In this document: in pieces, positions 15,546 to 25,694 of the stretch | How the letters are laid out: each line of letters opens with the position of its first letter | How positions within the stretch are numbered: position 1 is the stretch's first letter | Origin: Yoonia maritima | GTDB lineage: Bacteria; Pseudomonadota; Alphaproteobacteria; Rhodobacterales; Rhodobacteraceae | Assembly (NCBI RefSeq): GCF_003003285.1 | Contig: NZ_PVTP01000017.1 | Coordinates: forward strand, 1 to 53,116 | Length of the DNA stretch: 53,116 nt | Direction of reading: 5' to 3' | Translations under genes and position numbers: made by a program | The notes under the pieces: model-generated | What the model was told of the DNA's origin: nothing | The model's input: only the letters and a program-made list of their open reading frames with translations | The model's database searches: none

Positions 15546-17390
15546 TTAATTCGTGAGGCGCTGAAGCGCCAAATTTTGGAGATAGTTTTCATATGCGGCT
15601 TGTTGTTTGTCGCTATCGCCAGCTTCGGGCACAGCGACATCCCACCAATGACCGGCATCACCGAAGCCCGGCCCGACAGTCGGGTCAGTGTCGATCACAA
15701 TGACGGTTGGAATGTCTCGTGAACGCGCTGTCGCAATCTGTTGTTCAAGATCAACAAGGTCTTTGGCCTTCACCGCATGTGCGCCCATAGCAGCGGCATG
15801 GGCCACATAATTAATCTCTGGCTGCTGTTCGACGGCGCAATCTTTGTAAAGATTGTTGAATTCTTCGCCACCGCACCCCTGCTGCAACCGATTAATACAA
15901 CCATATCCCCGATTATCTGTCAGAATGACGGTGAACGGTATTTTGCGCATTACAGCAGTCGCGAGTTCAGAGTTCGCCATCATGTACGAACCGTCACCGA
16001 CAAAGCAGATGACCTCTCGGTCTGGGCAGGCGAGCTTCAGGCCCATTGCACCAGCAACTTCATAGCCCATGCAGCTAAAGCCGTATTCCATATGGTAACC
16101 GCCTTGGCTGGGTTGCCAAAGCAATTTTAATGCGCCCGGCATCGTGCCTGCCGCACACATCGCAATGGCGTCTTCACCTGTGGCGCGCTGTACTGCGCCG
16201 ATCACTTCGCAATCCATAGGGCGGTCGCCGTCTGAACTGTCATCGCGTGGCAAGCAATGTGCTGTGACAGCATCAAGCCATGCAACGCGTGCATCAGTAT
16301 CAAGCTTTGACGTTCTATAAGATCCAATGGCATCCGATAAGAGATCAAGCGCAACTTTTGCATCAGCCATCAGTGGGATCGCGCCATGCTTCATCGCGTC
16401 ATATGCAGCAACGTTGATCGAAACCAGTTGGCGGTCCGGATGTTTAAACAACGCCCAAGATCCCGTTGTGAAATCTTGGAACCGTGTGCCGACCCCAATC
16501 ACCAAATCAGCATCTTCCGCCACAGAATTCGCAGCGGCAGAGCCGTCAACACCAGATGCACCAAAATTCATTGGGTGACTTTGCGCCAGCGCCGATTTTC
16601 CAGCTTGTGTTTCTACTACGGGAATTTGGTGTCTGGCCGCGAACGTGCTCAACGCGTCTTCGGCTTGGGAATAGATCACTCCCCCCCCGGCCACGATCAC
16701 GGGGTTTTTCGCAGCTTTAATAAGCGCGGCAATATCTGCCAACTCTTGCATGTCGGGTTGAGGACGCCGGATGCGCCACACCTTTGGTTCAAAGAACGCA
16801 ACCGGATAGTCATGCGCTTCGGCCTGTACGTCTTGGCAAAACGATAGGGTCACGGGACCGCATGTAGCTGGGTCGGTCATCGTCGCAAGTGCGCGCGGCA
16901 GGCAGGTCAGCAAGTGTTCCGGGCGCGTTATGCGATCGAAATACCGTGACACAGGCCGAAAGCAGTCGTTGACGGTTATCGTACCGTCATCAAAATCTTC
17001 TATCTGCTGCAACACCGGGTCTGGCCGGCGATTAGCAAACACATCACCGGGAATAAACAGAACAGGAAGCCGGTTAACATGCGCGAGCGCAGCCGCCGTC
17101 ACCATATTTGTGGCTCCGGGCCCAATAGATGATGACACGGCCATAGCCCGCGTGCGCTTTTTACCCTTTGCATAGGCAATCGCGGCATGCGCCATCGTCT
17201 GTTCATTTTGCCCACGCCACGTCGGGAATACGGCTTGCGATTTCTCCAGAGCTTCGCCCAAGCCAGCCACGTTTCCGTGACCAAAGATCGCCCAGATGCC
17301 TTCGATAAAGCGTTCACCTGTTTCGGTGTGTTGCACGCTTAGCCATTTCACCATTGCTTGGGCAGCGGTTAACCGGATCGTATCAGTCAT
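15546..17390 (-). CDS. iolD: 3D-(3,5/4)-trihydroxycyclohexane-1,2-dione acylhydrolase
   Basis: A 614-residue thiamine diphosphate enzyme that opens the trihydroxycyclohexanedione ring to 5-deoxyglucuronate. Domain order is the usual ThDP one: N-terminal pyrimidine-binding domain, central domain (GGGVIYSQAE), and C-terminal pyrophosphate domain with the metal motif GDGSYMMANSE and downstream DNRGYGCIN. The ATG at 17390 starts 7 nt after the iolC stop with AAGGGTGA upstream. Confidence 0.96.
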   Translation of the reverse strand: MTDTIRLTAAQAMVKWLSVQHTETGERFIEGIWAIFGHGNVAGLGEALEKSQAVFPTWRGQNEQTMAHAAIAYAKGKKRTRAMAVSSSIGPGATNMVTAAALAHVNRLPVLFIPGDVFANRRPDPVLQQIEDFDDGTITVNDCFRPVSRYFDRITRPEHLLTCLPRALATMTDPATCGPVTLSFCQDVQAEAHDYPVAFFEPKVWRIRRPQPDMQELADIAALIKAAKNPVIVAGGGVIYSQAEDALSTFAARHQIPVVETQAGKSALAQSHPMNFGASGVDGSAAANSVAEDADLVIGVGTRFQDFTTGSWALFKHPDRQLVSINVAAYDAMKHGAIPLMADAKVALDLLSDAIGSYRTSKLDTDARVAWLDAVTAHCLPRDDSSDGDRPMDCEVIGAVQRATGEDAIAMCAAGTMPGALKLLWQPSQGGYHMEYGFSCMGYEVAGAMGLKLACPDREVICFVGDGSYMMANSELATAVMRKIPFTVILTDNRGYGCINRLQQGCGGEEFNNLYKDCAVEQQPEINYVAHAAAMGAHAVKAKDLVDLEQQIATARSRDIPTVIVIDTDPTVGPGFGDAGHWWDVAVPEAGDSDKQQAAYENYLQNLALQRLTN

Positions 17391-17397
17391 TTTATCA

Positions 17398-19320
17398 TCA
17401 CCCTTCATTGCTTGGCCAAGCCGCCGCTGCAAGTGCTTCATCCCAAACACGGCTTAGTCTGGCGAAACGTGTTGCCATCTGATCTACGGCCTCAGCATCA
17501 GTCATATTGCCAGTCAGCCACGCACGGGCTGCATCACCAAAAATCGTGCGACCAACAGCAAACCCCTTAACCAAAGGTTGTTTCGCAGCCATTGCGAAAC
17601 TTGCAGCTAATTCATCTTCGGGCGCATCAAGGCCAAGAACCACAATTCCGCGTGTATTGGGGTCGTTTCGATCAATCGCATCTACTGCGTTTTGCCATGC
17701 CGCATCGGTTTTAAAGGGCTCTAGCTTCCACCAGTCGGGGTAGACACCTGCGTCATAAAACTGCTGGATTAAGGTCGCTGTACTGTCGTCATCAACAGCG
17801 CCCACCTTCGACGGGATCACCTCGAGTAGGAATTCAAGCTTGTTACGCCGTGCCGCGGTGAACAATCGTTTGACCACAGCTTCCTGATTTGTGCGGGTTT
17901 CAGCATCGTCGTCGGGGTGGCAAAAAACCAGTAGTTTCACAACATTTTCGCGAGCCCACTGGTTAAATTGACCGCAATCGGCGCCCAGTTCGGCCTCAAG
18001 TTCGATCGGGCGTGAACCGGGCAGTTCTGTAGGGCGACCTATCCAAAGCCCCGTCCCAGAGGCGGAGTGCAATGCCTCGCGTCCAATGCGGTTGTCACAT
18101 AAAATGCCATAGCCCGGCTTACCGTCTTGGACTTGTAAGGCAGCTTGCAAACATAGTTTTTTAAACGCGCCACCCTTTTGCAGCGTATAACCGTCCATTT
18201 CTTCAAGCTGTAGCCGATGGTCGAAAGCAAAGGTGCGTACCGTGCTCCAGTCGCCATGTCGATTTGTCGCCCAATGGACTTGTTCAAGCTCTGCATCATT
18301 GCGCAAATCTTTTCGCACAATGCCCCGTTTGAAAAAGAATTGAAGCTCTTGCCAACTTGGGTAGGCTGGTGTGCAGCCATGGCGGCTAACCGCGAAGGCA
18401 CCGCAAGCATTGGCATATTTCAGCGCTGTCGCCCAATCTTCGCCGTCCAGCCAACCCTTTAGAAGGCCGCTCATGAAACCATCCCCGGCGCCTAAAACGT
18501 TAAAGACCTCGATTGGGAATCCCGGACCAGTTTGTCCACCATCTAAACTATCCGGAATATCGCCTTCAAATGCGGTTGCACCCATTGGACCGCGTTTGCA
18601 GACAAGCGTCGCATCAGACACTTTGCGTACAGCGCGCAGCGCCGCAAGCGTATCTGTTGAACCACCAGCGATATGAAACTCTTCTTCGGTACCAACAATC
18701 AGGTCAAAATAATGCAGTGTTTCCTGAAGCTTTGCGGTGACGGCCTCGGAGGCGACGAAACGATTTTCACCGTCGCCATGTCCAGCAACGCCCCAAAGGT
18801 TAGGCCTGTAATCAATATCGAGCGCCGTTTTTAGACCTTTTTCGCGGGCAACCTTAAGCGCCTTCAGCACCGCAGCTTCGGTGCGTTTGTGCGACAGATG
18901 CGTTCCCGTAGCGACGACAGACCGCGACGATCCGATAAACTCTGGATCGATATCATCCTCGCACAACGCCATATCAGCGCAATTTTCACGGTAGAAAATC
19001 AAAGGAAACTGTTCTTCGTCGCGGATACCTAAAATCACAAGCGCGCTTAACCGATCTGGGTCCGTCTTCACGCCTTCGATTGAAACACCGTGCCGCGCTA
19101 ATTCTTCAAGAATGAAGCGCCCCATATGTTCGTCACCGACACGTGAAATCAGTCCGGATTTCAATCCAAGCCGCGCGGTTCCGCAGGCCATATTCGTAGG
19201 GCTACCGCCGATATATTTATCAAACGACCCCATATCCTCGAGCCGGCCGCCGACCTGAGATCCGTAAAGATCGACGCCTGCGCGACCAATTGTAATTACA
19301 TCAAGTTGCTGTTTCGTCAT
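17398..19320 (-). CDS. iolC: 5-dehydro-2-deoxygluconokinase fused to DUF2090 aldolase-like domain
   Basis: A 640-residue fusion. Residues about 1-325 are a PfkB-family sugar kinase (IGGSPTNMACGTARLG near the N-terminus; catalytic loop LGAGDGFMSG) that phosphorylates 2-deoxy-5-keto-gluconate. Residues about 330-640 are a DUF2090 domain with a TIM-barrel aldolase look (FLLEVIPSK, YPDWWKLEP, RGIVVLGLDAP), found fused to IolC in many proteobacteria and suspected to act as the IolJ-type aldolase. The start at 19320 follows the upstream stop by 4 nt; 19332 is an alternative overlapping start. Confidence 0.94.
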   Translation of the reverse strand: MTKQQLDVITIGRAGVDLYGSQVGGRLEDMGSFDKYIGGSPTNMACGTARLGLKSGLISRVGDEHMGRFILEELARHGVSIEGVKTDPDRLSALVILGIRDEEQFPLIFYRENCADMALCEDDIDPEFIGSSRSVVATGTHLSHKRTEAAVLKALKVAREKGLKTALDIDYRPNLWGVAGHGDGENRFVASEAVTAKLQETLHYFDLIVGTEEEFHIAGGSTDTLAALRAVRKVSDATLVCKRGPMGATAFEGDIPDSLDGGQTGPGFPIEVFNVLGAGDGFMSGLLKGWLDGEDWATALKYANACGAFAVSRHGCTPAYPSWQELQFFFKRGIVRKDLRNDAELEQVHWATNRHGDWSTVRTFAFDHRLQLEEMDGYTLQKGGAFKKLCLQAALQVQDGKPGYGILCDNRIGREALHSASGTGLWIGRPTELPGSRPIELEAELGADCGQFNQWARENVVKLLVFCHPDDDAETRTNQEAVVKRLFTAARRNKLEFLLEVIPSKVGAVDDDSTATLIQQFYDAGVYPDWWKLEPFKTDAAWQNAVDAIDRNDPNTRGIVVLGLDAPEDELAASFAMAAKQPLVKGFAVGRTIFGDAARAWLTGNMTDAEAVDQMATRFARLSRVWDEALAAAAWPSNEG

Positions 19321-19324
19321 CGTT

Positions 19325-20443
19325 CTACCCAAGTGATACTACGTGGCCGTTTGATCCGGCCATCGCGTGAATAATGCGTTCAATACCCAGCCCCTGCACA
19401 AAATCGGGGCCTTTATTTTCTTCGCCTGAAATCGCGACCAACAGATCCCGCGCCTCAATGACCTTTTGTTCGTTAAAGCCAAAGTTATGGCCGGGGGCCG
19501 GACAAAATGCGCCAAAATCCGGCTGCATAGGCCCTGTTAGATGCCGGGTAAAACCGGCCTCTCCCTTGCTGCAAACCCATAGCTCGTTCATGTTTTCTTG
19601 ATCAAAAACGATGCTGCCGTCACTACCATGAACTTCCCACTGAAGCCGGCATTTCCGGCCACGCGCCACACGTGAGGTTGCAAAGCTCCCGGTCGCTCCC
19701 GAGGCGAAACGCAGCATCGCCATCGCGCTATCTTCGTTTTCAACCTGCTTCGGACCATCAGAAGAAGGGCGTTCTGGCACGACAATACTTGTCAGCGCAC
19801 TTAGAGAACTGACCGGCCCCATCAACGCTAACATTTGACTCACAAGGTGGCAGCCAAGGTCGCCCAAGGCGCCAAGGCCGCCAGCCTCGTGGGTCATCCG
19901 CCAACTCCATGGGAGGTGTTCGTCAGCGGAATAGTCTTCATCGTACACACCGCGAAAGCTGTGTGGTGTGCCGATGTAACCGTTATCGATGATCTGCAAC
20001 GCCGTCTGAAATGCCGGCGATCGCAGATAGTTGTATCCCAGCATCGTGACTTGGTTTGGATGCAGTGCGGCCAAATCTGCCATCGACTGTGCGTCTTCCA
20101 ACCGCAAAGCCATCGGTTTTTCCAACCAGACATGTTTACCTGCACTAATAGCAGCCTCTGCCATTTCTCGATGCATGCCATTCGGCGTGGTGATCGACAC
20201 AACATCAACAGCAGGGTCAGTTACGGCTGCGCGCCAATCATCCGTAGCCCGTTGAAATCCATACTGTTCGGCAAGGCGTTCTGCGCCAGCCATGTTTGCA
20301 TCGCAAAGCAATTCCAAACGCGGGCGCGCGCCACCAAAAACGGTAGCGACATTGTTCCATGCCATCGCATGGCATTTCCCCATGAAACCTGTGCCGACTA
20401 GCGCAACACCCAACGATTTCTTTGGCATTCCGAGCATTCGCAT
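19325..20443 (-). CDS. Gfo/Idh/MocA-family oxidoreductase of the inositol cluster
   Basis: A 372-residue NAD(P)-dependent dehydrogenase with a Rossmann nucleotide-binding loop [13 protein letters not shown] near the N-terminus and the family EKP lysine motif (WLEKPMALR). The C-terminal domain is the usual beta-sheet half ([11 protein letters not shown]). It differs from IolG at 23502-24488, so it may act on scyllo-inositol, D-chiro-inositol or a keto-inositol. It lies after the ABC-gene terminator and directly before iolC. Starts at 20443 or 20428 are both possible. Confidence 0.85.
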   Translation of the reverse strand: MRMLGMPKKSLGVALVGTGFMGKCHAMAWNNVATVFGGARPRLELLCDANMAGAERLAEQYGFQRATDDWRAAVTDPAVDVVSITTPNGMHREMAEAAISAGKHVWLEKPMALRLEDAQSMADLAALHPNQVTMLGYNYLRSPAFQTALQIIDNGYIGTPHSFRGVYDEDYSADEHLPWSWRMTHEAGGLGALGDLGCHLVSQMLALMGPVSSLSALTSIVVPERPSSDGPKQVENEDSAMAMLRFASGATGSFATSRVARGRKCRLQWEVHGSDGSIVFDQENMNELWVCSKGEAGFTRHLTGPMQPDFGAFCPAPGHNFGFNEQKVIEARDLLVAISGEENKGPDFVQGLGIERIIHAMAGSNGHVVSLG

Positions 20444-20467
20444 TTTCTTTCTTCATGCTGTTAGGTC

Positions 20468-20504
20468 AAAAAATGCGGGCGGGGCCACGTTGGCCACCGC
20501 CCGC
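20468..20504 (-). terminator. Rho-independent terminator after the ABC ATPase gene
   Basis: On the minus strand a very strong stem (GCGGGCGG with CCGCCCGC, extended by TGGCC/GGCCA, one bulged base, 3-nt loop) is followed by A and six T. It lies 10 nt after the ATPase stop and separates the transport genes from the downstream catabolic genes. Confidence 0.88.
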
Positions 20505-20513
20505 AGGGGGGAC

Positions 20514-21293
20514 CTAAACAGTGCCGCCAAGCGACCCTTCAAGAGTGGCCAATTCTTGTCCACCAGCCATCAAGTCCTGCAGTTCCGCAGGCGTGATATT
20601 ACCCTTAGATGCGGTGCCCAGCGTCTGACCACGGTTCAACACTGTGAACCGATCGCCAACAGCCATCGCATGTCGCACGTTGTGCGAAATGAATACGACA
20701 CCAACGCCTTGTTCGCGGACCCGTGCAATTGTGGACAATACATTCGACGTTTGCCTAACACCCAGCGCCGAAGTCGGCTCATCTAAGATCAGCACCTTTG
20801 CGCCAAAGTGGACAGCACGTGCAATCGCGACGGTTTGGCGTTCGCCGCCAGAAAGCGTACCAACAGCCTGATCTGGCGCACGCAAGTTGATGCCCATATC
20901 GCGCATCTTTTCGACACAAATTTCATTTGCTGCGTCGATGTCGAACCGCTTTAAAATACCACGCCCCTTTGTGGGTTCGCGGCCCATAAAGAAATTGCGG
21001 GTCACGCTCATCAACGGAATCATTGCAAGGTCTTGGAATACGGTCGCAATCCCCGCCTCCATCGCATCACGTGGAGAATTAAACGAAAGCGGCTTTCCTT
21101 CAAAATTGATCGTTCCTGCGGTTGGCTTGTGAACGCCAGACATGGTTTTGATGAACGTCGATTTCCCAGCGCCATTGTCACCAAGCAGACAGTGGCATTC
21201 GCCCGGGAACACATCAAAGGTGACACCATTCAACGCGATAACGTTTCCAAAGTGCTTTTTGATGCCTTCCATATGAATAATAGGATTGGTCAT
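20514..21293 (-). CDS. Inositol-type sugar ABC transporter ATP-binding protein
   Basis: A 259-residue ABC ATPase with Walker [10 protein letters not shown], signature LSGGERQTV, Walker [12 protein letters not shown] and H-loop in FISHNVRHA. It is a single-domain CUT2-type ATPase rather than the double-domain RbsA form. It powers uptake through the permease encoded just upstream; start and stop are separated by 1 nt with GGGGAG as ribosome-binding site. Context (inositol genes, IolR-like repressor) suggests myo-inositol as substrate. Confidence 0.93.
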   Translation of the reverse strand: MTNPIIHMEGIKKHFGNVIALNGVTFDVFPGECHCLLGDNGAGKSTFIKTMSGVHKPTAGTINFEGKPLSFNSPRDAMEAGIATVFQDLAMIPLMSVTRNFFMGREPTKGRGILKRFDIDAANEICVEKMRDMGINLRAPDQAVGTLSGGERQTVAIARAVHFGAKVLILDEPTSALGVRQTSNVLSTIARVREQGVGVVFISHNVRHAMAVGDRFTVLNRGQTLGTASKGNITPAELQDLMAGGQELATLEGSLGGTV

Positions 21294-21294
21294 A

Positions 21295-22401
21295 TCAGCG
21301 CTCCCCGGTGACGCGTTTGCGGATGGCATTGTTAAAGACTACAGCAATCAACAGCATGCCGCCCAAGAAGACTTGGAACCAATCTTGGTCAAAGTCGGTG
21401 TAGGTCAGCCCGATGGTCACCATCCCAAAAATGATAGCGCCAAAAAACGCACCAATCGCTGAACCGTACCCGCCAGTCAAAAGACAGCCACCGATTACTG
21501 CCGTAATGATTGCTTCGAATTCTTTCATGAACCCGCGCCGCGCATCAGTCGATCCGGCGTCGATCACAGTGATGATTGCAACCAGCGCCGCAGCCATAGC
21601 AGTCACCATAAAAAGAGAGATTTTGACCCGACGTACCGGCACACCAGAATTCTGTGCTGCATTGGAATCGCCACCTGTGGCAAAGATCCAGTTTCCAGCA
21701 GACGTACGCAGCAAGATATAAGTGGCAACAAGGGCAAACGCGATGAACCAAAGAATTTCAACGGGAACACCGGGCACTTTTGGCAGACCTGATTTGAACG
21801 TTTCCAAGACCCCTATATCGGCTAGTTTTCGGAAGACAAATCCGAATGCCTCGCCTGAAAAAATGGGCGTCAAAAAGTCGTTTTCGACCGCATCACGCAC
21901 CCCACGTAATTGGGTGGACCCGTCAGTGAACAGCTTTAACCCAACCAGAGAAGCGCCGCGCAAGATGAAAAGGCTGGCAAGTGTCACAATGAACGAAGGC
22001 AACCCCGTCCGAATGACGATCATTCCATTCACCGCGCCAATCGAAGCGGCAAAAGCTAGTGTAAGCGGGATAGCAAAAATAAGAGGGAGCCCGACGTTAA
22101 CTGTAAACACCCCAAAAATCATGCCCGCGAAAGCAACCATCGATCCAATCGACAGGTCAAACTCTCCGCCAATCATCAGCATCGCCGCCGCGATTCCAAG
22201 AATGCCAAGCTGCGCAGCCGGCGTCATAAAGTTCATAATTCCTGACAGTGTGAACATTGCGCTGTCGGCAGTGATCATAAAAAATATTGTCACCAAAATA
22301 ACGCCACCGATGGCACCCAGCTCCGGGCGCTTCATTAAGCGTGTCATGAATGGCTCTGATTTGATGCGTTCGTCGATCCCCGGATTGGCTTTTGCCAGCA
22401 T
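21295..22401 (-). CDS. Inositol-type sugar ABC transporter permease
   Basis: A 368-residue integral membrane protein with about nine to ten hydrophobic segments, of the RbsC/branched-chain-like CUT2 permease family. The stretch [17 protein letters not shown] is a recognisable signature of these permeases. The ATG at 22401 is preceded by AAGGGGGA; upstream in-frame starts run into the preceding intergenic hairpin. It works with the ATPase and the binding protein on either side. Confidence 0.93.
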   Translation of the reverse strand: MLAKANPGIDERIKSEPFMTRLMKRPELGAIGGVILVTIFFMITADSAMFTLSGIMNFMTPAAQLGILGIAAAMLMIGGEFDLSIGSMVAFAGMIFGVFTVNVGLPLIFAIPLTLAFAASIGAVNGMIVIRTGLPSFIVTLASLFILRGASLVGLKLFTDGSTQLRGVRDAVENDFLTPIFSGEAFGFVFRKLADIGVLETFKSGLPKVPGVPVEILWFIAFALVATYILLRTSAGNWIFATGGDSNAAQNSGVPVRRVKISLFMVTAMAAALVAIITVIDAGSTDARRGFMKEFEAIITAVIGGCLLTGGYGSAIGAFFGAIIFGMVTIGLTYTDFDQDWFQVFLGGMLLIAVVFNNAIRKRVTGER

Positions 22402-22430
22402 GTGATCGGTCCCCCTTGAAGACTTAGGAA

Positions 22431-22455
22431 CGGGCTGCAAATTTTCTGCAGCCCG
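22431..22455 (-). other. Hairpin between binding-protein and permease genes
   Basis: A perfect 9-bp inverted repeat (CGGGCTGCA/TGCAGCCCG) with a 7-nt loop lies between the binding-protein stop and the permease start. Such hairpins often stabilise the abundant binding-protein message and lower read-through; no T-run of terminator quality follows. Confidence 0.65.
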
Positions 22456-22465
22456 CAATTTTCGT

Positions 22466-23389
22466 TTAGCGGATGCCTTGGGCAGACAGTTCGATGACGA
22501 GACCTGCGGCGTCCTGAGTAACCAAGTTCGGGCCAGACGGCACATCACCGCCAGGAACCAAACCGTATTCAGCGTTCATCGCCAGAAAAACGACCGGCAG
22601 ATAGCCTTGAAGGAATTGCTGTTGGTCAATTGCAAAGGATGCTTTGCCTTCTGAAACGGCTTCAAGGAAACCAGCAGAAAGATCAAAAGACGCGATCAAC
22701 ACATCATTACGGCCAAGTGCCTCTACGGCAGCAACAGCGGGTTCACCGACCAGTGATGCACCTAGACCAAGAACGGTATCGACGTCTTCGTCGGCCTCAA
22801 GTGCGGCGCGTACTTTGGCCTGCACTTCTGTTGGATCGTTTTGTGTCGGAATAACGGATACTTCTTGGCCAAAGCCATCAGCGAAACCTTGGCACCGCAG
22901 ATCAAGCGAGACATTTCCGACCTCTTGGTTGACGCAAATACCTTTGGACCCGCCCATCGCAGCCAGTTTTTCACCCGCAGCAACGCCTGCGTCATATTCG
23001 GACTGACCGACGTGCAACAACGCGCCAAGTTCGGCCGCGACATCCGAACCCGAATTCATCGAGATCACAGGAATGCCCGCAGCGACAGCGCGCTCAATTG
23101 ACGGCCCAAGAGCATCTGCATCTGGGATGGATACAACCAGCCCGTCAGGTTCTTGGTTCACAGCCGCATCAATTAGCTGGCTCATCGCGACCATATCAAA
23201 GGTTTCTGGCGACCGAAAATCGACGCTTACGCCGGTGTGTTCCGCAGCTTTTTCAACGCCGTTTTTTACAACTGACCAAAACGGATCATTTGCCTGACCG
23301 TGTGCAACAACAATGATGTCTTGCGCCATAACCGGCGCTGCACCTGCAAGTGCAGCCGTCGCGGCGACCGTTGCCAATAGTGTTTTCAT
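22466..23389 (-). CDS. Periplasmic sugar-binding protein (inositol ABC uptake)
   Basis: A 307-residue family 1 periplasmic binding protein with a signal peptide (about 1-22, ending VMAQ). Sequence features such as IIVVAHGQANDPFWSVV, GLVVSIPD and DVLIASFDLSAG are typical of ribose/inositol-type binding proteins. The ATG at 23389 is chosen because it gives the signal peptide directly. It is the first of the three transporter genes. Confidence 0.92.
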   Translation of the reverse strand: MKTLLATVAATAALAGAAPVMAQDIIVVAHGQANDPFWSVVKNGVEKAAEHTGVSVDFRSPETFDMVAMSQLIDAAVNQEPDGLVVSIPDADALGPSIERAVAAGIPVISMNSGSDVAAELGALLHVGQSEYDAGVAAGEKLAAMGGSKGICVNQEVGNVSLDLRCQGFADGFGQEVSVIPTQNDPTEVQAKVRAALEADEDVDTVLGLGASLVGEPAVAAVEALGRNDVLIASFDLSAGFLEAVSEGKASFAIDQQQFLQGYLPVVFLAMNAEYGLVPGGDVPSGPNLVTQDAAGLVIELSAQGIR

Positions 23390-23429
23390 GATAGTTTCCC
23401 TCCCTAAAAGGTTCTTAGATTGTCGGCAG

Positions 23430-23489
23430 CTCCCCCTGCCGGATTTCACCTAGCTATTCAGCTAGGCATTGGGGCCTGCGATGCAGGCC
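23430..23489 (-). other. Cluster of three hairpins between iolG and the binding-protein gene
   Basis: Three adjacent inverted repeats occur: CGGCAG/CTGCCG, CCTAGCT/AGCTAGG (23449-23466, 4-nt loop) and GGCCTGC/GCAGGCC (23473-23489, 3-nt loop). None is followed by a T-run on the minus strand. They may act as an attenuator or mRNA processing/stability region between the dehydrogenase and transporter genes. Confidence 0.55.
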
Positions 23490-23501
23490 ACATTCGAATT
23501 C

Positions 23502-24488
23502 TTAAACGTCGACGAGCTGTCCTGTCTGTGCGGACAAAGTCGCGGCTTCGGCCATTGCGAGAGCTGCAACGCCATCTTCCAACGTGATCGGCATCGGGGT
23601 TTTGTCGATGACTGCCGTTACAAATGCCTCCCACTCTGCGGCATAGGCAGGCATGTAACGTTCAAGGAAGAAGTGAACCGGCTTGCCGGACACGACACCC
23701 TCGACGGTCGATTTTACGACAGAATTTTCAAGTATATTATGTGCCTGAAGCAACCCATATGACCCCAGCAGTTCGATCCGCTGATCGTAACCGTAAACGG
23801 CGCGGCGACTATTTTTGATGACAGCAATGCGGCCATCGGCATATGTCATCGTGACCACAGCGGTATCGACATCGCCAGCCAGTCCAATCTCTTCAGACAC
23901 CTGAGATGTACCAACTGCACGAATGGAAACCGGGCGATCATCCATCAAAAAATTCGCCATATCGAAATCGTGAATCATCATGTCCCGGAACAATCCGCCG
24001 GACACTTTGATATACGACACAGGCGGTGGTGCAGGATCAAATGACGTCAAAGACAAAAGCTCTGATTTACCGATCTCACCCCGCGCGCTTTGTGCACGTA
24101 GCGCTGCAAAACTAGGGTCAAAGCGGCGATTAAAACCGATCATGATCGGGCTGCCCATGTCTTTCGTCGCGATCAGACATTGCTGGGCCCGCTCAAGCGA
24201 AAGATCAACAGGCTTTTCGCATAACACAGCTTTGCCCGCTTTCGCGGCGGCTTCGATAAAATCAACGTGCGTGTCGGTTGATGTCGCGATCAATACTGCA
24301 TCAATGTTTGGATCACTAACGATCTCGGCGGAACTGCGTGCCTCACAGCCGTATTGCGCGGCCAGCGTCGCCGCGGCTGGCGCATGAGCGTCTGCAACCG
24401 CAACAAGTGACGAACGCGAGTTTCCCGCAATATTTACAGCGTGCACCTGACCAATGCGTCCAGCACCAAGTAAACCAACTTTCAGCAT
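23502..24488 (-). CDS. iolG: Inositol 2-dehydrogenase
   Basis: A 328-residue Gfo/Idh/MocA dehydrogenase. The NAD-binding loop GLLGAGRIG is at residues 5-13 and the catalytic-lysine motif CEKPVDLS has Lys92. GFNRRFDPSF and DMMIHDFDMANFLM are segments characteristic of myo-inositol dehydrogenases. It oxidises myo-inositol to scyllo-inosose, the first step of the pathway. GGGAGGA precedes the ATG. It is the first gene of the minus-strand unit and faces the divergent LacI-type regulator across an operator region. Confidence 0.94.
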   Translation of the reverse strand: MLKVGLLGAGRIGQVHAVNIAGNSRSSLVAVADAHAPAAATLAAQYGCEARSSAEIVSDPNIDAVLIATSTDTHVDFIEAAAKAGKAVLCEKPVDLSLERAQQCLIATKDMGSPIMIGFNRRFDPSFAALRAQSARGEIGKSELLSLTSFDPAPPPVSYIKVSGGLFRDMMIHDFDMANFLMDDRPVSIRAVGTSQVSEEIGLAGDVDTAVVTMTYADGRIAVIKNSRRAVYGYDQRIELLGSYGLLQAHNILENSVVKSTVEGVVSGKPVHFFLERYMPAYAAEWEAFVTAVIDKTPMPITLEDGVAALAMAEAATLSAQTGQLVDV

Positions 24489-24543
24489 GTATTCCTCCCG
24501 AATCTATATTGCAGATCCCTGCTTGCGGCGAATGTGCATCAAT

Positions 24544-24586
24544 CTTGCACGCGCGTGCAAGCTCTTTTTGCACTCGTGTGCAAAAA
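24544..24586. promoter_or_regulatory. Tandem palindromic operators of the inositol regulator
   Basis: Two palindromes lie in the divergent iolG/regulator promoter. The first, CTTGCACGCGCGTGCAAG (24544-24561), is a perfect 18-bp palindrome. The second has 9-bp arms TTTTTGCAC/GTGCAAAAA (24565-24573 and 24578-24586). Both share the TTGCAC...GTGCAA core and their centres are 23 bp apart, about two helix turns. They are the probable binding sites for the LacI-family protein. Confidence 0.8.
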
Positions 24587-24680
24587 ACCCTCTAGGCCCC
24601 AAAATGGGTCATTTTCGTTAGGGCTATGAATTTGGATAGGACGATCTTAAAACGATTGGGATCGACAAAGGAAAATAGGC

Positions 24681-25694
24681 TTGCCCAAGAACGAAGCATC
24701 CGAAAACGTGACTGCCGATGATGTGGCCGTAGCTGCAGGCGTTTCTCGCTGGACCGTAAATCGGGCGTTCAAGAAAGACGCCTCTATTTCACCAATGACG
24801 CGTGAAAAGGTCATGCAAGCGGCAAGCCAGTTAGGATATCTACCTGATCTACGCGCCGCAGCCCTTGCATCCGACAAGTCCAACCTTGTTGCTTTGCTGG
24901 TGGATGATTTTGCAAACCCACACAAATTGGTGATGCTTGAACGCCTCACAAGAGCATTGCGCTCGCGTGGGTGGGATACGCTGCTCGTTAACACGCTTAA
25001 CGCGGAAGATGCCGGCCCGGCAATTGCGAACGCCAGCCAGCGGCGCGTCGATGCAACTATTCTCATTGGCATTCAATTTGACGACGAAGTGCTGGCGGCC
25101 GCCCTTGGCGCACGCAGGCTACAAAAGCTCATCATCTTTGCACGCACATCAGAGAACCCCAACACGATCTCTATTGCGGTCGACGACGCAGCAGCAACAC
25201 GTGAAATAGCCCAATACGTGCTCGATCGCGGCTATAAGCGTCCCTTCTATTTTGCGGGGCCGCGCACAGTTTCCGCCCATTTAATGCGCAAGGAAACATT
25301 TCTGGCACATTGGCTGAAACACACGGACCAGACAGTACCCTCAATGAGCGCACCATCATACGATGCAAACATTGCCGCTGAAATGGTTGGTCACCAATTC
25401 GCCAATCAACAAGAAACCACGCGGCCCGACATCATCGTTTGCGAAAATGACGCACTTGCCATCGGCACGATCGACGCAATCAGACACCAGCTGGGCCTGC
25501 GCGTACCTGAAGACATCGCGGTTATAGGCTTTGATGATGTTCCATTAGCAGCAAGCCCAAACTACAAGCTCACTACCTACAGACAGCCACTGACTGCAAT
25601 GGCAGATTATCTCGTCGACGTGTTGGAACAATCAGAATCCAAAGACATGACACGCACATTCCACGGACAACTCATCACGCGAGACAGCGCATAG
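24681..25694 (+). CDS. LacI-family transcriptional regulator of inositol genes
   Basis: A 337-residue repressor with an N-terminal LacI helix-turn-helix (TADDVAVAAGVSRWTVNRAF) and hinge (SQLGYLPDLRAAALAS), followed by a periplasmic-binding-like effector domain (DIIVCENDALAIGTIDAIR, VIGFDDVPLAA). The start is a TTG at 24681 with AAAGGAAA about 8 nt upstream. It is divergent from iolG and next to two palindromic operators, so it most likely represses the inositol genes until an inositol-derived effector binds. Confidence 0.9.
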   Translation: MPKNEASENVTADDVAVAAGVSRWTVNRAFKKDASISPMTREKVMQAASQLGYLPDLRAAALASDKSNLVALLVDDFANPHKLVMLERLTRALRSRGWDTLLVNTLNAEDAGPAIANASQRRVDATILIGIQFDDEVLAAALGARRLQKLIIFARTSENPNTISIAVDDAAATREIAQYVLDRGYKRPFYFAGPRTVSAHLMRKETFLAHWLKHTDQTVPSMSAPSYDANIAAEMVGHQFANQQETTRPDIIVCENDALAIGTIDAIRHQLGLRVPEDIAVIGFDDVPLAASPNYKLTTYRQPLTAMADYLVDVLEQSESKDMTRTFHGQLITRDSA

